Below, in pieces: positions 34,888-45,162 of a stretch of DNA of 64,000 bases. Location of the stretch: the NCBI GenBank assembly GCA_001599935.1, contig BCIJ01000048.1, positions 16,806 to 80,805 of the forward strand. The letters run 5' to 3'. The notes under the pieces are model-generated. The model worked only from the letters and a program-made list of their open reading frames with translations, ran no database searches and was not told the origin of the DNA. The translations under genes and the position numbers were made by a program. This DNA is from Holtermannia corniformis. Its lineage: Eukaryota; Basidiomycota; Tremellomycetes; Holtermanniales. Each line of letters begins with the position of its first letter. Within the stretch, counting starts at the first letter, position 1.

Positions 34888-36754
34888 GTCGTTCGTTGTG
34901 AACCGAATTGGCCGAGATGCCATGTTGTTCCAAGCGTTCATCCGCATCGGAAGACGGATGTTGGCTTCTGTGCGGTCGGTACGTGAGGCGGTCGGAGAAC
35001 GCCGGGAAGTGCTTGGCCATCTGATTGGCATGTATACCCTAAAGGTGATCGTTGCGGCCCATGGCGTCTGGTCAAGATAGCGCCTATTCGGCCTTCAATG
35101 AGCACATTGCGTGTCGCCTTCTCTTGCAGAGAGACGACTGTATCAGTAGTGACTGCTTCGATACTGCTCGGTTCGATCGAAGCTCTCCGTCATCAAGGAC
35201 ACGAGATGACAAAGGGGAGCAGAGCACGGCCGATATCCAAGTGCTATCGGGCTACTAGGCTTGTGCTAGACAGTGAAGCCAATTGATCCCGCGGTGGCAG
35301 CGAGCGCCAGTAAACTGAGTCGCACCCGAGTCGGGGCGTCTCCAACAACGGCGCACCACAACGACGTCCGCACACACAAGCACACCTTCAACTCGCAGAC
35401 CGTCATCCGCGGATGTGCAAGCCAACATATCTAGACCTTCACGCCGCAACAGGGTCATGCAGCGTCTGGCGACCGTCAATCCCCATCACACGGCGATTAC
35501 GTTACGGACCTGACGAGCCTTTGCGACTTCGGTACGGAGACCGACATCATCATCACGTATGGGAGGGATCAGGGCTGAAACTGTCGGGAGGGGCTAGCAA
35601 CAGGCGGCAAGGTACGTACACTGCGTTTAGGATGATTAGGCGGAAGACTCGAGTCGTTCGCGGGGACAACGTCGAAGAAATCGAGTTAGGCGGGTTACAG
35701 ACTGGAGTGTGACTCAGCTCATGTACGGGTGTGCAAGCTTGGGCTTACCCAGTTGGCCACCGAGCTGGTCAGTATCCGCTGCGAATGTCAATCGGCAGAT
35801 ATCGACAGCGGACCTCCAAACCATTGGCGTGCGCGGAGTCAACAGCGCCTTGCTAGTTGATGTCAGACGTGGTCTTGTCATGCCCTACTCGCTGCCATAC
35901 GTCTGGCCATACGTTGCCGGTCTGGCCAGACGTACATCAAGCTGTGGAGATTGCACGTCCAGGTAGATCCTGACTTGGTCGTCTGCCTTGGTCGACAGCC
36001 GAGGGCATCGTATGCGTCTTCACGGCGAGATTCGCAAATGCCACGGACTGTGGGATCTCGTGCTGCGGAGTGGCGCTGCTTGCACAGTTGACGTCTTGCG
36101 TGATCTCTTGACCACGGTCGGCGCGGATAGTTGGACCTGCATATATTCCAATCAGGCAATCATACCCGCCGATTGACTCACCGGCATGCTGGCCCCCTCG
36201 CCTGTACTCGTTCCGCTCTGAAGCGAGCAGACAATCCGTCCCGCTGGATCAGGTCTTGCACCTTTGCAGCCGCAGCCACCTGGTCGCCTGTGCAAAGACA
36301 CATCAGTGCGACGTTACTACCGATACCTCTCACACACTCTGCGACATTAGTTGGGGATAGCCTTCGCTGCCTGATTGTTCGATGTGTTGGCGAGTGATCT
36401 GAACGAATCAATTTGAGCTCGAGCGTGAGTTGGTTCGCGCCGCGAGCACCTTGACGACTCCTGGCTCCTCGCCTGCCTCGCGCAGATCCATATATGCAGT
36501 ACCATCTTGTACGCCTGAACGTCGTGCTCCTTGCCTATGGTACCGTCGTGTATAGGCTCATGGTCGCCGCGGCGCGTGTCGGTGCTATCCGTCTGCTATA
36601 ACAATGCTAGACGTACTAGCAACCCTTCCGCTAGCGTTCTCTGTTTGTTAGATGGCTGCTAGACGCACAGTGGGCACCTAGATCGCACAAGACACTATAC
36701 ACACAACCGCCCGCAAGCTCAGATCCTCTCCCTGCACAATGCTGATTGACAATG
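34888..36754. other. 1.9-kb gene-poor stretch
   Basis: No gene can be supported. Open frames on both strands are short and lack conserved features. The interval 35338-35434 reads like a broken member of the HxHxY small family found at 40.7-42.8 kb. Other parts may be decayed sequence or regulatory DNA; I see no LTR ends or tRNA. Confidence 0.4.
35338..35434 (+). pseudogene. possible relic of the HxHxY small-protein family
   Basis: One frame reads GVSNNGAPQ and the next frame continues AHHNDVRTHKHTF with VIRGCAS behind it. Together they resemble the family pattern V-x-N-x-G-H-x5-H-x-H-x-(Y/F) followed by a Cys. A frameshift separates the halves and a stop follows at once. The match is short and could be chance. 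Confidence 0.25.
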
Positions 36755-38101
36755 CTATGCCGATGAATGTAGCGCGTCCACCGCGTCGCACCAGTCGCCG
36801 GAGATGTCGGACAGTTCCTGTGTGTAGTCGTTAGCACTGTTGCGTGACGGTGGCGAGCGCCCTGGCACGCACCAACAGCATCTCGTACGCCATACGCCTA
36901 AGGCCAGCGCGCAGGAACCCCGCCATGAAGAAGATGAGCATTTCCCAATCCTAAGTCCTGTCAGCATCGATCGTTGTCGCGCTCGCGCCCTAGCAGATGA
37001 CTGACCAGCCTGATTGGGTCATCAGCCGGCAGACTATTGCAAAAGTATGTGTAGCGCTTGATCGCAACGCTGTCTAGGCCAAACTGGGCGAGGACGTCCT
37101 GGATCTGCCTTAGCGTGACTTGCACACGGGTTCAAACCGCGGTCAACTGACCATGGTTTGCTCCGAGCGGCCTGTGGTGCTGGGCTCCTCCGTTTGCAGA
37201 TTTGTGACTGGGTGCTTGGGCTTCTTCTTCTTCTTCTGTTTCTTCTTCTTCTTCTCATCGTCGGACTGCTGCTGCATCGTCATGACAGCATTAGATCCGG
37301 ATGGGTGTAGGACGTCTGACGGCAGATTGACGGAGCTCGTGTCCCTCTCGCTCTTCGTTTCGGTCTTGCTGTTGTCCATCGCGAGCGACGAGACCACACT
37401 CTGCGTGGAGGTTACCGAGCTGGGCGGGCTTGATGGCACGAGCGAATGACGGCGGGCCGGCGAGATCGCAGCATCATCAGCAGACTTGTCGGTTTCCTTG
37501 GATGACTGCGAGTGTGAGCCGATGCTGAACTATCGCAAAGCCAGGCTCACCTCGCTGCCGCAGACCGAGTCGTCGACCGACTTTGACTCCTGGCTGCTCT
37601 GTCCTCCATCCAGCTCAAGGCCGTTGCCCACCACGGCAAACTTGGTGATCAGATCCTGCACCTGATGCCTTGCCGTATCGGCGCTCTGGGCGACGCGTCA
37701 GCCCTCCGACCTCTTCGCCGGATCCCTACGTACCGTCAAGACTGCCGGTCTGGGTCTCCCCTTCTGTGCAAGCACCTTGATCATCTTGCGGAGTGACTAC
37801 GATCCATCAGCTCGGCTCTCGTCGGCCATGATCGTGACCGACCGCGACCTCTTCAGGCTCTTTGATGGGCACTCGTAGCTCATCCCATATCGTGAGCACA
37901 GTCTTGTACTGCTTGAGCACCTTTTCCGACACCATGGTGCTGGGTCGACCGATACCGAGCTCGGCGTCGAGAACAATGCGATCCTAGAGACGCTAGCGAG
38001 GTGTTAGAGCTTTCCTTCAGCACAGTCCCGCCGTTGCAAGGGCTCCCCTCGGATGTCGAGCGATGAACACATGATGTATCAGCTATCACTTTGCCGGCCA
38101 T
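36755..38101 (-). CDS. unknown protein with Lys-rich central segment
   Basis: Multi-exon gene. A probable start at 38101 (MAGK, then an intron to 37985) leads to RIVLDAELGIGRPSTMVSEK and VLKQYKTVLTIWDELRVPI. After short introns follow SLRKMIKVLAQKGRPRPAV, a Ser/Thr-rich disordered region with a polybasic run (DDEKKKKKQKKKKKPKHP), and a C-terminal helical part LRQIQDVLAQFGLDSVAIKR, PADDPIRLDWEMLIFFMAGF, ending DWCDAVDALHSSA. About 370 residues. The ends look folded and conserved, and the polybasic run suggests a nuclear signal, but I do not recognise the family. The last intron uses a CTAAC branch. Start and exons 1-2 are the least certain. Confidence 0.6.
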
Positions 38102-38402
38102 ATGCAAACAGCGCGTTCTGAGACGGACACCAGTCGATTCGACTCGATTCGGTCGAAGGTCGGACCGGCGTATCCACTCGTGCAGTTGATTGCCACAACC
38201 GCCATCCCTCAACCTCGCGATGCACGTCTTGACGCCAGGTGATCGAAACGGCAGAGCAGGTCTGGGCAGACACGGCAATTTGTATAGGCCAAGTGAAGCC
38301 TGATGGACGACGTGTATCCCAAGTTAAGATACTATGTATACATTGCAAGTGGTCTTCTACGCACTCTGCCGTCTTGCTCGAAAGCCGCAACGCGCGTCAG
38401 AG

Positions 38403-40305
38403 CTATCTGTCGACTTCGCCAAACACGAGATCCTTCAAATAATCAGCTGAGGACGATTGACACATAGGCAGAAACGGTACTCACCATGGTACCGATGATC
38501 GCGACGGCGTCGGGCAAAAAGTGGTGGCGCACTGTCATGGATTAGTCTGTGATAGTATACCGAGCGCTGAACGCACTCATAAAGTCTGCTCCAGCAAGGT
38601 GAGCAAAGCCAGGAGCGCGGATCTTGCAGCGGTATCTATGCAACGTCAGTATGGTCAAGTCGCCTCGCATCAGACCCACGGTCGGTTCGAGCCGTCACTG
38701 CGTTTGGTTAGCACTATCCTACAGCATGTAGCCAAGTTACGTACGAAACGAGGTAAACGCCCATCTCGCCCTTTGGCGCCTCGATCGCGCTATAAGTCTC
38801 GCCGGGTGGGACCGAGTAGCCCTCGGAAAAGATCTTGAAGTGGTGGATGAGCGACTCCATCGACTCCTTCATGGATGCGCGGGGAGGTGGGACAATCTTG
38901 TGGTCGTCGACCTTGATGGCACCGGCGGGCATCTTGTTGAGACACTGGTCGATGATTCGCAGTGACTCGCGGAACTCTTGCACGCGGCATAGGTAGCGGT
39001 CGTCTGGGTGGCGTCAGCCGCAGACATTGACATGACTGAATCACTCACAGCAGTCACCGTTCTTGCCAACAGGGACGTCAAACTCGACCTGGTCGTAGGC
39101 ATCGTACGGCGCAACCTTGCTGGAGGCAAGTCAGCGATGCCCCTGTAAACGCGCTAGACTGACCGGATATCCCAGGGGACACCGCTACCACGGAGCATGA
39201 CACCCGAGAACGAGTAGTCGAGTGCCTGCTGAGCAGTCACGACTCCAACACCGATCGTTCGGCCCTTCCAGATACGGTTGCCCGTCACGACCTCTTCAAT
39301 CTCGTCGACACGGCTCGAAAACTGGGTCGCCCACTTGAAGATGTCGTCGAGGAGACCGTGCGGGAGGTCGAACGCGACACCACCGGGGCGGACATAGGCG
39401 GCGTGCATGCGCGCACCCGACACGCGCTCGTAAAACTCCATGAGCTTTTCACGCTCCTCGAAACCCCAAAGGAAGGGAGTCAACGCGCCGACGTCCATGG
39501 CGTGGCTGTGTTATCAGTAAAGTTCAGTGGTTGATGAGGAACTCACGTGAGGACGGCCATGAGGTGGTTCAGAACACGGGTGATCTCCCCAAACAGAGTC
39601 CGGATCCACTTGGCACGCTCGGGCACCTCGATGTTGAGCAGCTTTTCAACCGCAAGCGTGTAGCAGAGCTCGTTGGTCACTGCAGTGGTCAGTTCGGTCA
39701 CTGTGCCGCCGAGCACACGCACTCATCGAGACATAGTCCAATCGGTCAAAGTAGGGCAGAGCCTGGGTGTAGTTCTTGTACTCGATCAACTTTTCCGTCC
39801 CGCGGTGAAGGAGACCAATGTGAGGGTCGGATCGGAGGATTTCCTACGAATGTCAAATGGCGGATCATGAGGGTTTGATGGACACACCTCGCCGTTGAGC
39901 TCGAGAATCAAACGCAACACACCGTGCGCGGCGGGGTGTTGGGGACCAAAGTTGACTGCGATCACGTTAGTACTTTGACATTGCAGGCCGGAACATCTGA
40001 TCGCCTTCGCTTCGAGCCATTCGAACTCACCAGTAAAGTGCCGCATGCTCGCATCTTTCCGCGCGCCCGACTCTTTCAGGATCTCCTCGGCACTCAAGTC
40101 GTGCAATCTTTTCCGCATCAGATCCTTCCCACCTTTGCAACATCACTCACTCCTCGACCGAGTGACTTCGCACTGGGTTTGGCCGCTCATCAGCCGCAGG
40201 CGTAGCGAGAGATCGGACGGGCGAGCTCGCAAGAGATCGAGCGGCGATCCGGGTCGCGGCCGGGACGGGGACCTTTGACACGAGCGGGCGGAGTGATCGA
40301 AGCAT
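38403..40305 (-). CDS. NDUFS2: NADH:ubiquinone oxidoreductase 49 kDa subunit
   Basis: Core subunit of respiratory complex I lining the quinone pocket; mitochondrial matrix arm. ATG at 40305 starts an Arg/Ser/Ala presequence ([20 protein letters not shown]). Then come [20 protein letters not shown] with the conserved [79 protein letters not shown], and the end [38 protein letters not shown]. Every block is near-invariant in fungi. About ten introns. Its presence shows that the gene-poor island around it is normal chromosome, not a wholly foreign insert. Confidence 0.95.
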
Positions 40306-40720
40306 GTTGGCAGCTGCTCTCGGTTGATGCGCTGCTGCTCTGTGACGCCGTCGGGGTGCTGCTCTGAGCGCTGTTGCTGAGTGCGTCGGTGCAGTTAGCG
40401 AATAAGAAACGAGGGGATTGCACAACGCTGCGATTACGTAATGCACACGACTGTGGCACTCTGAAAGGTCGTCGACGAGTGCACCGAGGTAGTCCCGGCA
40501 AGCAAAGGACTACAGGGGATTACTCGTAATATGTGTGCTGATGTACATCAAGGGCTTCGATTATGAGTAATTTCGAGCATTGGAAGCCCCCAAGTGCTCT
40601 GAATTCGAGCGACCTTGGTGGTCTGAGTGCCCCTGTACACAACGCTTGGAACTCAGCCCGTCCAGTCTTCATGAAGAATGCATAAAGCCTGGCATTGGCT
40701 TGTCAGGTTGACGCCACGTC
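40306..40720. promoter_or_regulatory. divergent spacer, NDUFS2 / small gene A
   Basis: About 415 bp with no gene seen. It must contain the NDUFS2 promoter on the minus strand and probably that of the small gene starting at 40721. Confidence 0.45.
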
Positions 40721-40969
40721 ATGCCAGAAGCAACATTCACCCTTTCCGCTACACACGGCGGTACGGTCGCATCGCACGACCACACTTACAAGCACACGCG
40801 TGACCACGCCGGCGTCCCTTTCACGTCATGCAAATGCGAGGCGAAGCCGCTTTTGGCGGACAGCAGCCTGTCCATCGCAGACAATCATCTGACCGAGGCT
40901 GAACTGCAGTCGCACGGGGACTCTCTCTGGGTGAAGGCAGCCAGGGCGTTGACTGAGGATCCGTCATGA
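40721..40969 (+). CDS. small unknown protein A, HxHxY family
   Basis: Intronless, 82 aa, ATG at 40721 (MPEATFTLSATHGG). First of a tandem set of small plus-strand genes. Shared features in order: a short beta-like start, a Gly-rich turn, H-D-H-T-Y-K-H, a Cys pair SCKCE about 14 residues later, then DNHLTEAELQSHGDSLWVKA, a helix that aligns with RLTKAEILERDAKFTLVA of member D. Conserved His and Cys positions suggest a small metal-binding or redox fold, by inference only. No signal peptide. I do not recognise the family. Confidence 0.55.
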   Translation: MPEATFTLSATHGGTVASHDHTYKHTRDHAGVPFTSCKCEAKPLLADSSLSIADNHLTEAELQSHGDSLWVKAARALTEDPS

Positions 40970-41180
40970 TAGTTATATGTACCAATCTCTGATATTTCCT
41001 TTGCTGCAAAGACCACTTATTGAGACGAGTGGCGAAAAGTGACAGTGCATTTGTATTGCTGTGTTGGCAAAGGAGGCGATCTAGCGCCCAAGCGCCTTCC
41101 TTGGGTGGTCTTTGCGCGTGCACCCTCCCCCGTTGCTTATAGCTGAGACCCGCGCGCAGCGGTGAGCCATCTGGCCAGAG

Positions 41181-41423
41181 ATGAGTAGCAACCCTCGGAC
41201 ATTTGAAGTGATCAATCAGGGCCACAATGGCAACGGCCCTCACACGCACGTGTACCAGCATCGCAACCGTGTAGTCGTTCCCGTCCTTGTGCGCTGCATT
41301 GACTGTTGCATAGTGATCGATACCGCGCTTTTTTGCAGGCCATCCTTTAGCATTGAGCCGGTCCAGACTGCTGTCGGTAGCGCTTATTGGTACGCATTAT
41401 CATCGCGTAGTCTTCAAAGGTGA
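41181..41423 (+). CDS. small unknown protein B, HxHxY family (C-terminus aberrant)
   Basis: Intronless, 80 aa, ATG at 41181. The N-terminus MSSNPRTFEVINQGHNGNGP followed by HTHVYQH is a textbook copy of the family motif, and a C-x2-CC cluster follows. After about residue 50 the frame loses the LT-x-AE helix seen in A and D, so the copy may be frameshifted or decaying. Otherwise it is simply more divergent. Confidence 0.5.
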   Translation: MSSNPRTFEVINQGHNGNGPHTHVYQHRNRVVVPVLVRCIDCCIVIDTALFCRPSFSIEPVQTAVGSAYWYALSSRSLQR

Positions 41424-41570
41424 ATCAACCGGATCGGTTAATGGCTGCATCTTATCCCAATTGCGCTGACTATATGGCGCGGGCCACCTTTGAGTGGTCA
41501 TGGCGACCACCGCATCTGTGCACTACTTAAGCTGTGTATGTCGGACTACCTGTAAATACACAGTTCTACC

Positions 41571-41876
41571 ATGAGTGACGAGATCTGGACGCTTGCTCTG
41601 GTCAACGACGGCCACGACGGCAGCCGCCGTCACACGCACACGTATCGCCACGTCTACAGTCTAGACTTCGATGACTCTGACTCAGCCGACCTTTGTTTCG
41701 AGCAGAAGCCCATCACGACGTGCTCCTGCTCTTTGGGGCTTGGAAAAGTCTTCGAAGACCATGTAGCGTTTGGGCATATGGAGGAAGAGGCAATCCGTAG
41801 CTTCGACAGTCGGTACGGACAAGCCATTACAGAGGCTGCGCCTCGAGATGAGGACAAAAAGAGCGATGATGCTTGA
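41571..41876 (+). CDS. small unknown protein C, HxHxY family
   Basis: Intronless, 101 aa, ATG at 41571. It shows LALVNDGHDGSRRHTHTYRH, then an acidic linker DFDDSDSADL, the Cys pair TTCSCS, FEDHVAFGHMEEEAIRSFD in the place of the LT-x-AE helix, and an acidic Lys/Asp tail. Longest member. Spacing from His motif to Cys pair is larger than in A. Function unknown. Confidence 0.6.
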   Translation: MSDEIWTLALVNDGHDGSRRHTHTYRHVYSLDFDDSDSADLCFEQKPITTCSCSLGLGKVFEDHVAFGHMEEEAIRSFDSRYGQAITEAAPRDEDKKSDDA

Positions 41877-42534
41877 CGTGATCATAGCACTACGTTCTCA
41901 ATGTATGCGCTGAGGCCGTTCTACCGTTGAGTGGCAAACGCCGTTCTAAAGTTGATAGGGCTGGTGTATCCCGCAGTAGCACGATGCCGGCGCCGAACCC
42001 TTTGGGTGGCGCTTGCATCAAGTTGGAAGTGCAAGCTTGAGATGGTTCGGCTGTGCGTCGTGGCGCGCTGCGAGCTGCACCTCGTTGACTGGCGCGAGAT
42101 TCAATGTGCGCGTATGCGCGCTGGTACTGTAGCGCTTGGTCTCGTTCTACCATCACACGTCCCGCAATCTGATTGCGGGCTTCCGTCATACGGATCCTCA
42201 ACGGGCGAGAAAGCGCTGACGGATTACAGATTCTGATATGGATATACGGATCCAAGCATTAGCTGATTCCAAAAGCTGGAGGCCGTAGCCGTCATGGTCT
42301 CAAGCACTTCTCGACTCGTCAAAGGCCGCCCGATTCTCACGCATGTGTCTTGCGATCAGCAACAAGATAAATTGTCTCACTTCTGTGCATATCTCAGACA
42401 CCGGAAGGCTCCAAAGTCTTCTCGTGCGTCACCTGCGAAGACCACGAGGTAATTCGGAACCATCGTGACGTCCGATGAGTCCGCAGGTACACATAAGAAG
42501 CGCGCGCAGCATCCCCTCGCCACACTTGCAGCAC
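41877..42534. other. spacer between small genes C and D with a possible relic
   Basis: About 660 bp. No intact gene. The part 42268-42455 may be a broken family member. The minus-strand open frame 41890-42255 has no conserved content. Confidence 0.35.
42268..42455 (+). pseudogene. possible decayed HxHxY family copy
   Basis: Fragments in different frames read AGGRSRHGLKHF (compare the Gly-His-His motif) and, further on, GSKVFSCVTCEDHE (compare the Cys pair plus DH of A and C). Their order matches the family, but frameshifts and stops lie between. An intact 51-codon ORF at 42293 in a third frame does not look like the family. The assignment is tentative. Confidence 0.25.
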
Positions 42535-42825
42535 ATGTCTATCAGTGTTACCAACTCAGGGCACGACGGCCACGGGCCCCACATCCATACATACCTGTAT
42601 ACCGCCGTGCTCAGCACATCGCCCCCGCTAGGTACTGTCGAGGGCACCGTCTTGCAACGTTGCGAAGCCATGCCGACAGAACTAGGGCGCAATACCCTCG
42701 TCCATAAGGATCGACTAACCAAGGCGGAAATCCTAGAACGAGATGCCAAGTTCACTCTGGTCGCGCGTGAGAAGGCTAGAATTGTGTCCGGGAGTGACAG
42801 CACCAGCCAGCCACCGCTGCCTTAG
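42535..42825 (+). CDS. small unknown protein D, HxHxY family
   Basis: Intronless, 96 aa from ATG 42535 (an in-frame start at 42475 adds 20 residues that do not align). It begins MSISVTNSGHDGHGPHIHTY, has QRCEAM in the Cys position, and KDRLTKAEILERDAKFTLVA matching the helix of member A. The tail is Ser/Pro-rich. It is on the same strand as A-C, confirming a tandem array of about 2.1 kb. Confidence 0.6.
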   Translation: MSISVTNSGHDGHGPHIHTYLYTAVLSTSPPLGTVEGTVLQRCEAMPTELGRNTLVHKDRLTKAEILERDAKFTLVAREKARIVSGSDSTSQPPLP

Positions 42826-42906
42826 CTACGTTGACTCGCCGCTCCGGCAGTCGTGTCTTTAGAACGTGCACTCACAGGAGGACATAATGTCACATGCTAT
42901 GACTGA

Positions 42907-43239
42907 CTACTCAGCCGAGACTCCAGGAGTATCGAGGAGCCGATCGAAAGCTTCGTTCACAAGCTTTGACTGCTCTGACTTGTCAATTAGACACCATGAC
43001 ACGAGCGATAACGTTGTCCCTTTCGGTTCTTCAAAGTCGAGACCATCGCGCGTCTCTAGCGTGATTGAGCACTTGCCTTCAGTCAGCCAATGCTGGTATA
43101 CTGCGTCCAACATCTCCGGATCCGTTGGCGTCCCTGCTCCTTCGAGGCGCAACCGCAAATCAGTTTTGACTTGCTCCTCCGTGCATTGCGGTCTGTCAAA
43201 GTGAATGGTGATAGTCGCGGCAGCAGGAGTGGTAGACAT
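42907..43239 (-). CDS. small unknown protein, 110 aa
   Basis: Intronless ORF with ATG at 43239 (MSTTPAAATITIHFDRPQCT). It continues with VKTDLRLRLEGAGTPTDPEM, a CSITLETRDGLDF strand-like part, and SKLVNEAFDRLLDTPG near the end. No signal peptide or TM. Its beta-rich start, a central turn and a C-terminal helix loosely recall the 61.4 and 62.2 kb pair, but the similarity is too weak to claim. It converges with the HxHxY array. Confidence 0.5.
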   Translation of the reverse strand: MSTTPAAATITIHFDRPQCTEEQVKTDLRLRLEGAGTPTDPEMLDAVYQHWLTEGKCSITLETRDGLDFEEPKGTTLSLVSWCLIDKSEQSKLVNEAFDRLLDTPGVSAE

Positions 43240-44133
43240 GATAGCGAATACCAAGCTGCAACGTTGACAGCGTCCGGCTTTACGTGCTGTGGATTTAGTC
43301 TTCCGATCGTACTCGTTTGTTTGGCGAAGATCGAAGCTGAGTTACGTCTCTGGGCGTCTTCTGATGCCCGCTCGTTGTGACAACGGAGCTTGATCGCATT
43401 CGTGCCCATTACAGCCCGCGCTAGATCATCTCAGTTTGCTCGACCTGATAGCTGACCGTGTTCGTGGTGATCGTTATGTTTGCAAACGTGACGATAGTCA
43501 AGGGCGCGCCAAGGCCAAGGCACATATAGCTTCCTTACCATTTGACAGTGAATGGAGACGCTAGCATCTAGGCCTTCGTCATTGCGCAGGCCTACGCCAG
43601 AGGACATCTCAGTAGTTTATCCTTTCTACCCTGTCGTCTTGCGTGCAAGATGCGTAAACCATCTCACAGAAGGATCCACATCGGTATTGATCGCAATTGA
43701 ACGCATGTCTGCGCGGCGCACATATGTGGCCTCGCCAGACAGCTTCCTCTGAGCGCGGTAATGCTGATCGCTCGACTGCATCTTTGTCGTTCTCCCATTT
43801 TGATCTGAACATCTGCTACAGAAACCGCGGTCCGCCACTGTCCAGGCGCTAATGCCGAAACGCCGAAGCCGCACAAACCCCTGTAGTTGACTTCTTCGAG
43901 AGCAAGCTGCATGCGGACAAGTAGCATCGACAGCATGAAGACGGTAGCGACGGCAGCACAGACGGCAAAGCAGAGTGCGAGCGCATGGAGGACTGCGTCG
44001 AGAGCAGCTGTTGGGAGCTCGAGTGCTGCGGGACCGAGCTCGAGGGGTATGGCGAGCAAAGTCGAGGTCGAGACGGAAAGTGAGTGCCAGTCTGTGCCGG
44101 GAGGACGTCTAGCTGTTCAGCTGCCTCGTTGCG
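43240..44133. other. 0.9-kb spacer upstream of bL19m
   Basis: No firm gene. A plus-strand open frame with ATG at 43935 encodes an Ala/Ser/Arg-rich, presequence-like stretch. It could be the true first exon of the next gene, joined through a GTGAGT donor at about 44081. A minus-strand frame with a hydrophobic stretch over 43664-44059 starts at TTG and is not supported. Confidence 0.4.
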
Positions 44134-44700
44134 ATGAGCATACTGATTGTCCGCTCTCTAGCTCTGTCATCCAAATCACCGTACCCCTTCTCGACCTCTT
44201 CGATCTTCCCCTCGTCACCCCACAGCACCACGCCACCACCTCAAAACCTCCTGTCACCACGCAAGGGCGCTTCGCTCATCTCGCACGTCAACACTTCGCT
44301 CCTCAACACGCCATACGGCGACTATGACCCGCAATCGCTCTGTTCGACCCTCTTCTCCCGCCGGCATCCATCACGCATCACGGCGGGCTCAGTCCTGACC
44401 GTGTCTACGTACACTTCACCCGCGCGGACATCAGCATCGCAATTCTCAGGCGTGCTGCTCGGTATTCGCCGGCGCGGGGTCGACACCGCCTTCACACTGC
44501 GCAACGTCGTGAACCGAACCGGTGTCGAACAGACTTTCAAAGTCTGCAGTCCGTTGATCAAGGAGATCAAGATTGTTCGCAGGGCAGACGGCAAGAAGGG
44601 TGGTTTGAGAGATCTCGGCAGGGCAAAGGTCAACTATCTGAGAGATCGTCCGGGCGTCATGGCGCAGATTGCGGCTAGTTTGAAGAACCAGGCGCGGTGA
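44134..44700 (+). CDS. IMG1: Mitochondrial ribosomal protein bL19m
   Basis: Large-subunit mitoribosomal protein. From ATG 44134 the protein starts MSILIVRSLALSSKSPYPFS, a plausible targeting sequence, then a Pro-rich linker, and the bL19 core: ITAGSVLTVSTYTS, SQFSGVLLGIRRRGVDTAFT, LRNVVNRTGVEQTF, VCSPLIKEIKIVRR and KVNYLRDRPG. All are standard bL19 landmarks. About 188 residues. An alternative first exon from 43935 spliced at CTCTAG just upstream of the SSKSPY codons is possible, since both give basic N-termini. It converges with the next gene, with 51 bp between stops. Confidence 0.85.
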   Translation: MSILIVRSLALSSKSPYPFSTSSIFPSSPHSTTPPPQNLLSPRKGASLISHVNTSLLNTPYGDYDPQSLCSTLFSRRHPSRITAGSVLTVSTYTSPARTSASQFSGVLLGIRRRGVDTAFTLRNVVNRTGVEQTFKVCSPLIKEIKIVRRADGKKGGLRDLGRAKVNYLRDRPGVMAQIAASLKNQAR

Positions 44701-44751
44701 TGCATGTGTGCTGGCTGGCCGACGGACAGATCTACAATCACAAAGCCTGCA

Positions 44752-45162
44752 TCATGAATAATACCCTAATGCCTCTCCAATTCGCTCCTCTAGCCCCGCT
44801 CTGGCCTCCCTCTCCAGCTCTGCCCGCCAAGCCTCCGGCAGCTCCCACCAGCGTCGCCACATCCCATCCGGGCCATACATCTCAAAGCTTTCAATCACCG
44901 CCGTCGACTTGCCCCGCGTGACGCCATAAGCGCCCTTGAAAGCAAAGTGGATGGTCGCCGTTCGCGGGCTCGAGATTGTGATCTCGCCAGAGACTTCGCA
45001 GTATGGGGGCAGGGTGATGTTGGGGAACGAGAGGATGACAGACGCGATCCCGTGTGTTTCGCAGCTGTAGTAGGCGTTGGCCGCAAATGGGACACGACGG
45101 TCACTGACGTACCTTGGCTCGCGGATCAGCGGCTGCGCTTGGACTACGACTGGTGCTGCCAT
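44752..45162 (-). CDS. unknown 136-aa protein
   Basis: Intronless, ATG at 45162. It begins MAAPVVVQAQPLIREPRYVS, contains a predicted beta-rich middle (IASVILSFPNITLPPYCEVS, then TATIHFAFKGAYGV) and ends in a helix rich in Trp, Glu and Arg (RRWWELPEAWRAELEREARA). The mixture resembles a small beta-sandwich with a C-terminal helix. No TM or signal peptide. Family not recognised. The coherent composition and compact convergent placement support a real gene. Confidence 0.6.
   Translation of the reverse strand: MAAPVVVQAQPLIREPRYVSDRRVPFAANAYYSCETHGIASVILSFPNITLPPYCEVSGEITISSPRTATIHFAFKGAYGVTRGKSTAVIESFEMYGPDGMWRRWWELPEAWRAELEREARAGLEERIGEALGYYS

Noticed and set aside
36178..36411. minus-strand ORF with CLCTGDQVAAAAKV, faintly like a P-type ATPase TGD motif
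   Set aside because: No ATG at its start, no DKTGT or other ATPase motif nearby; chance resemblance.
38684..38693. GGTTCGAGCC, resembling a tRNA T-arm
   Set aside because: Lies in an intron/exon border of NDUFS2 with no A box or cloverleaf around it.
43664..44059. 131-codon minus-strand ORF with a hydrophobic segment
   Set aside because: Begins at TTG, has no good ATG before the hydrophobic part, and overlaps the possible first exon of bL19m.
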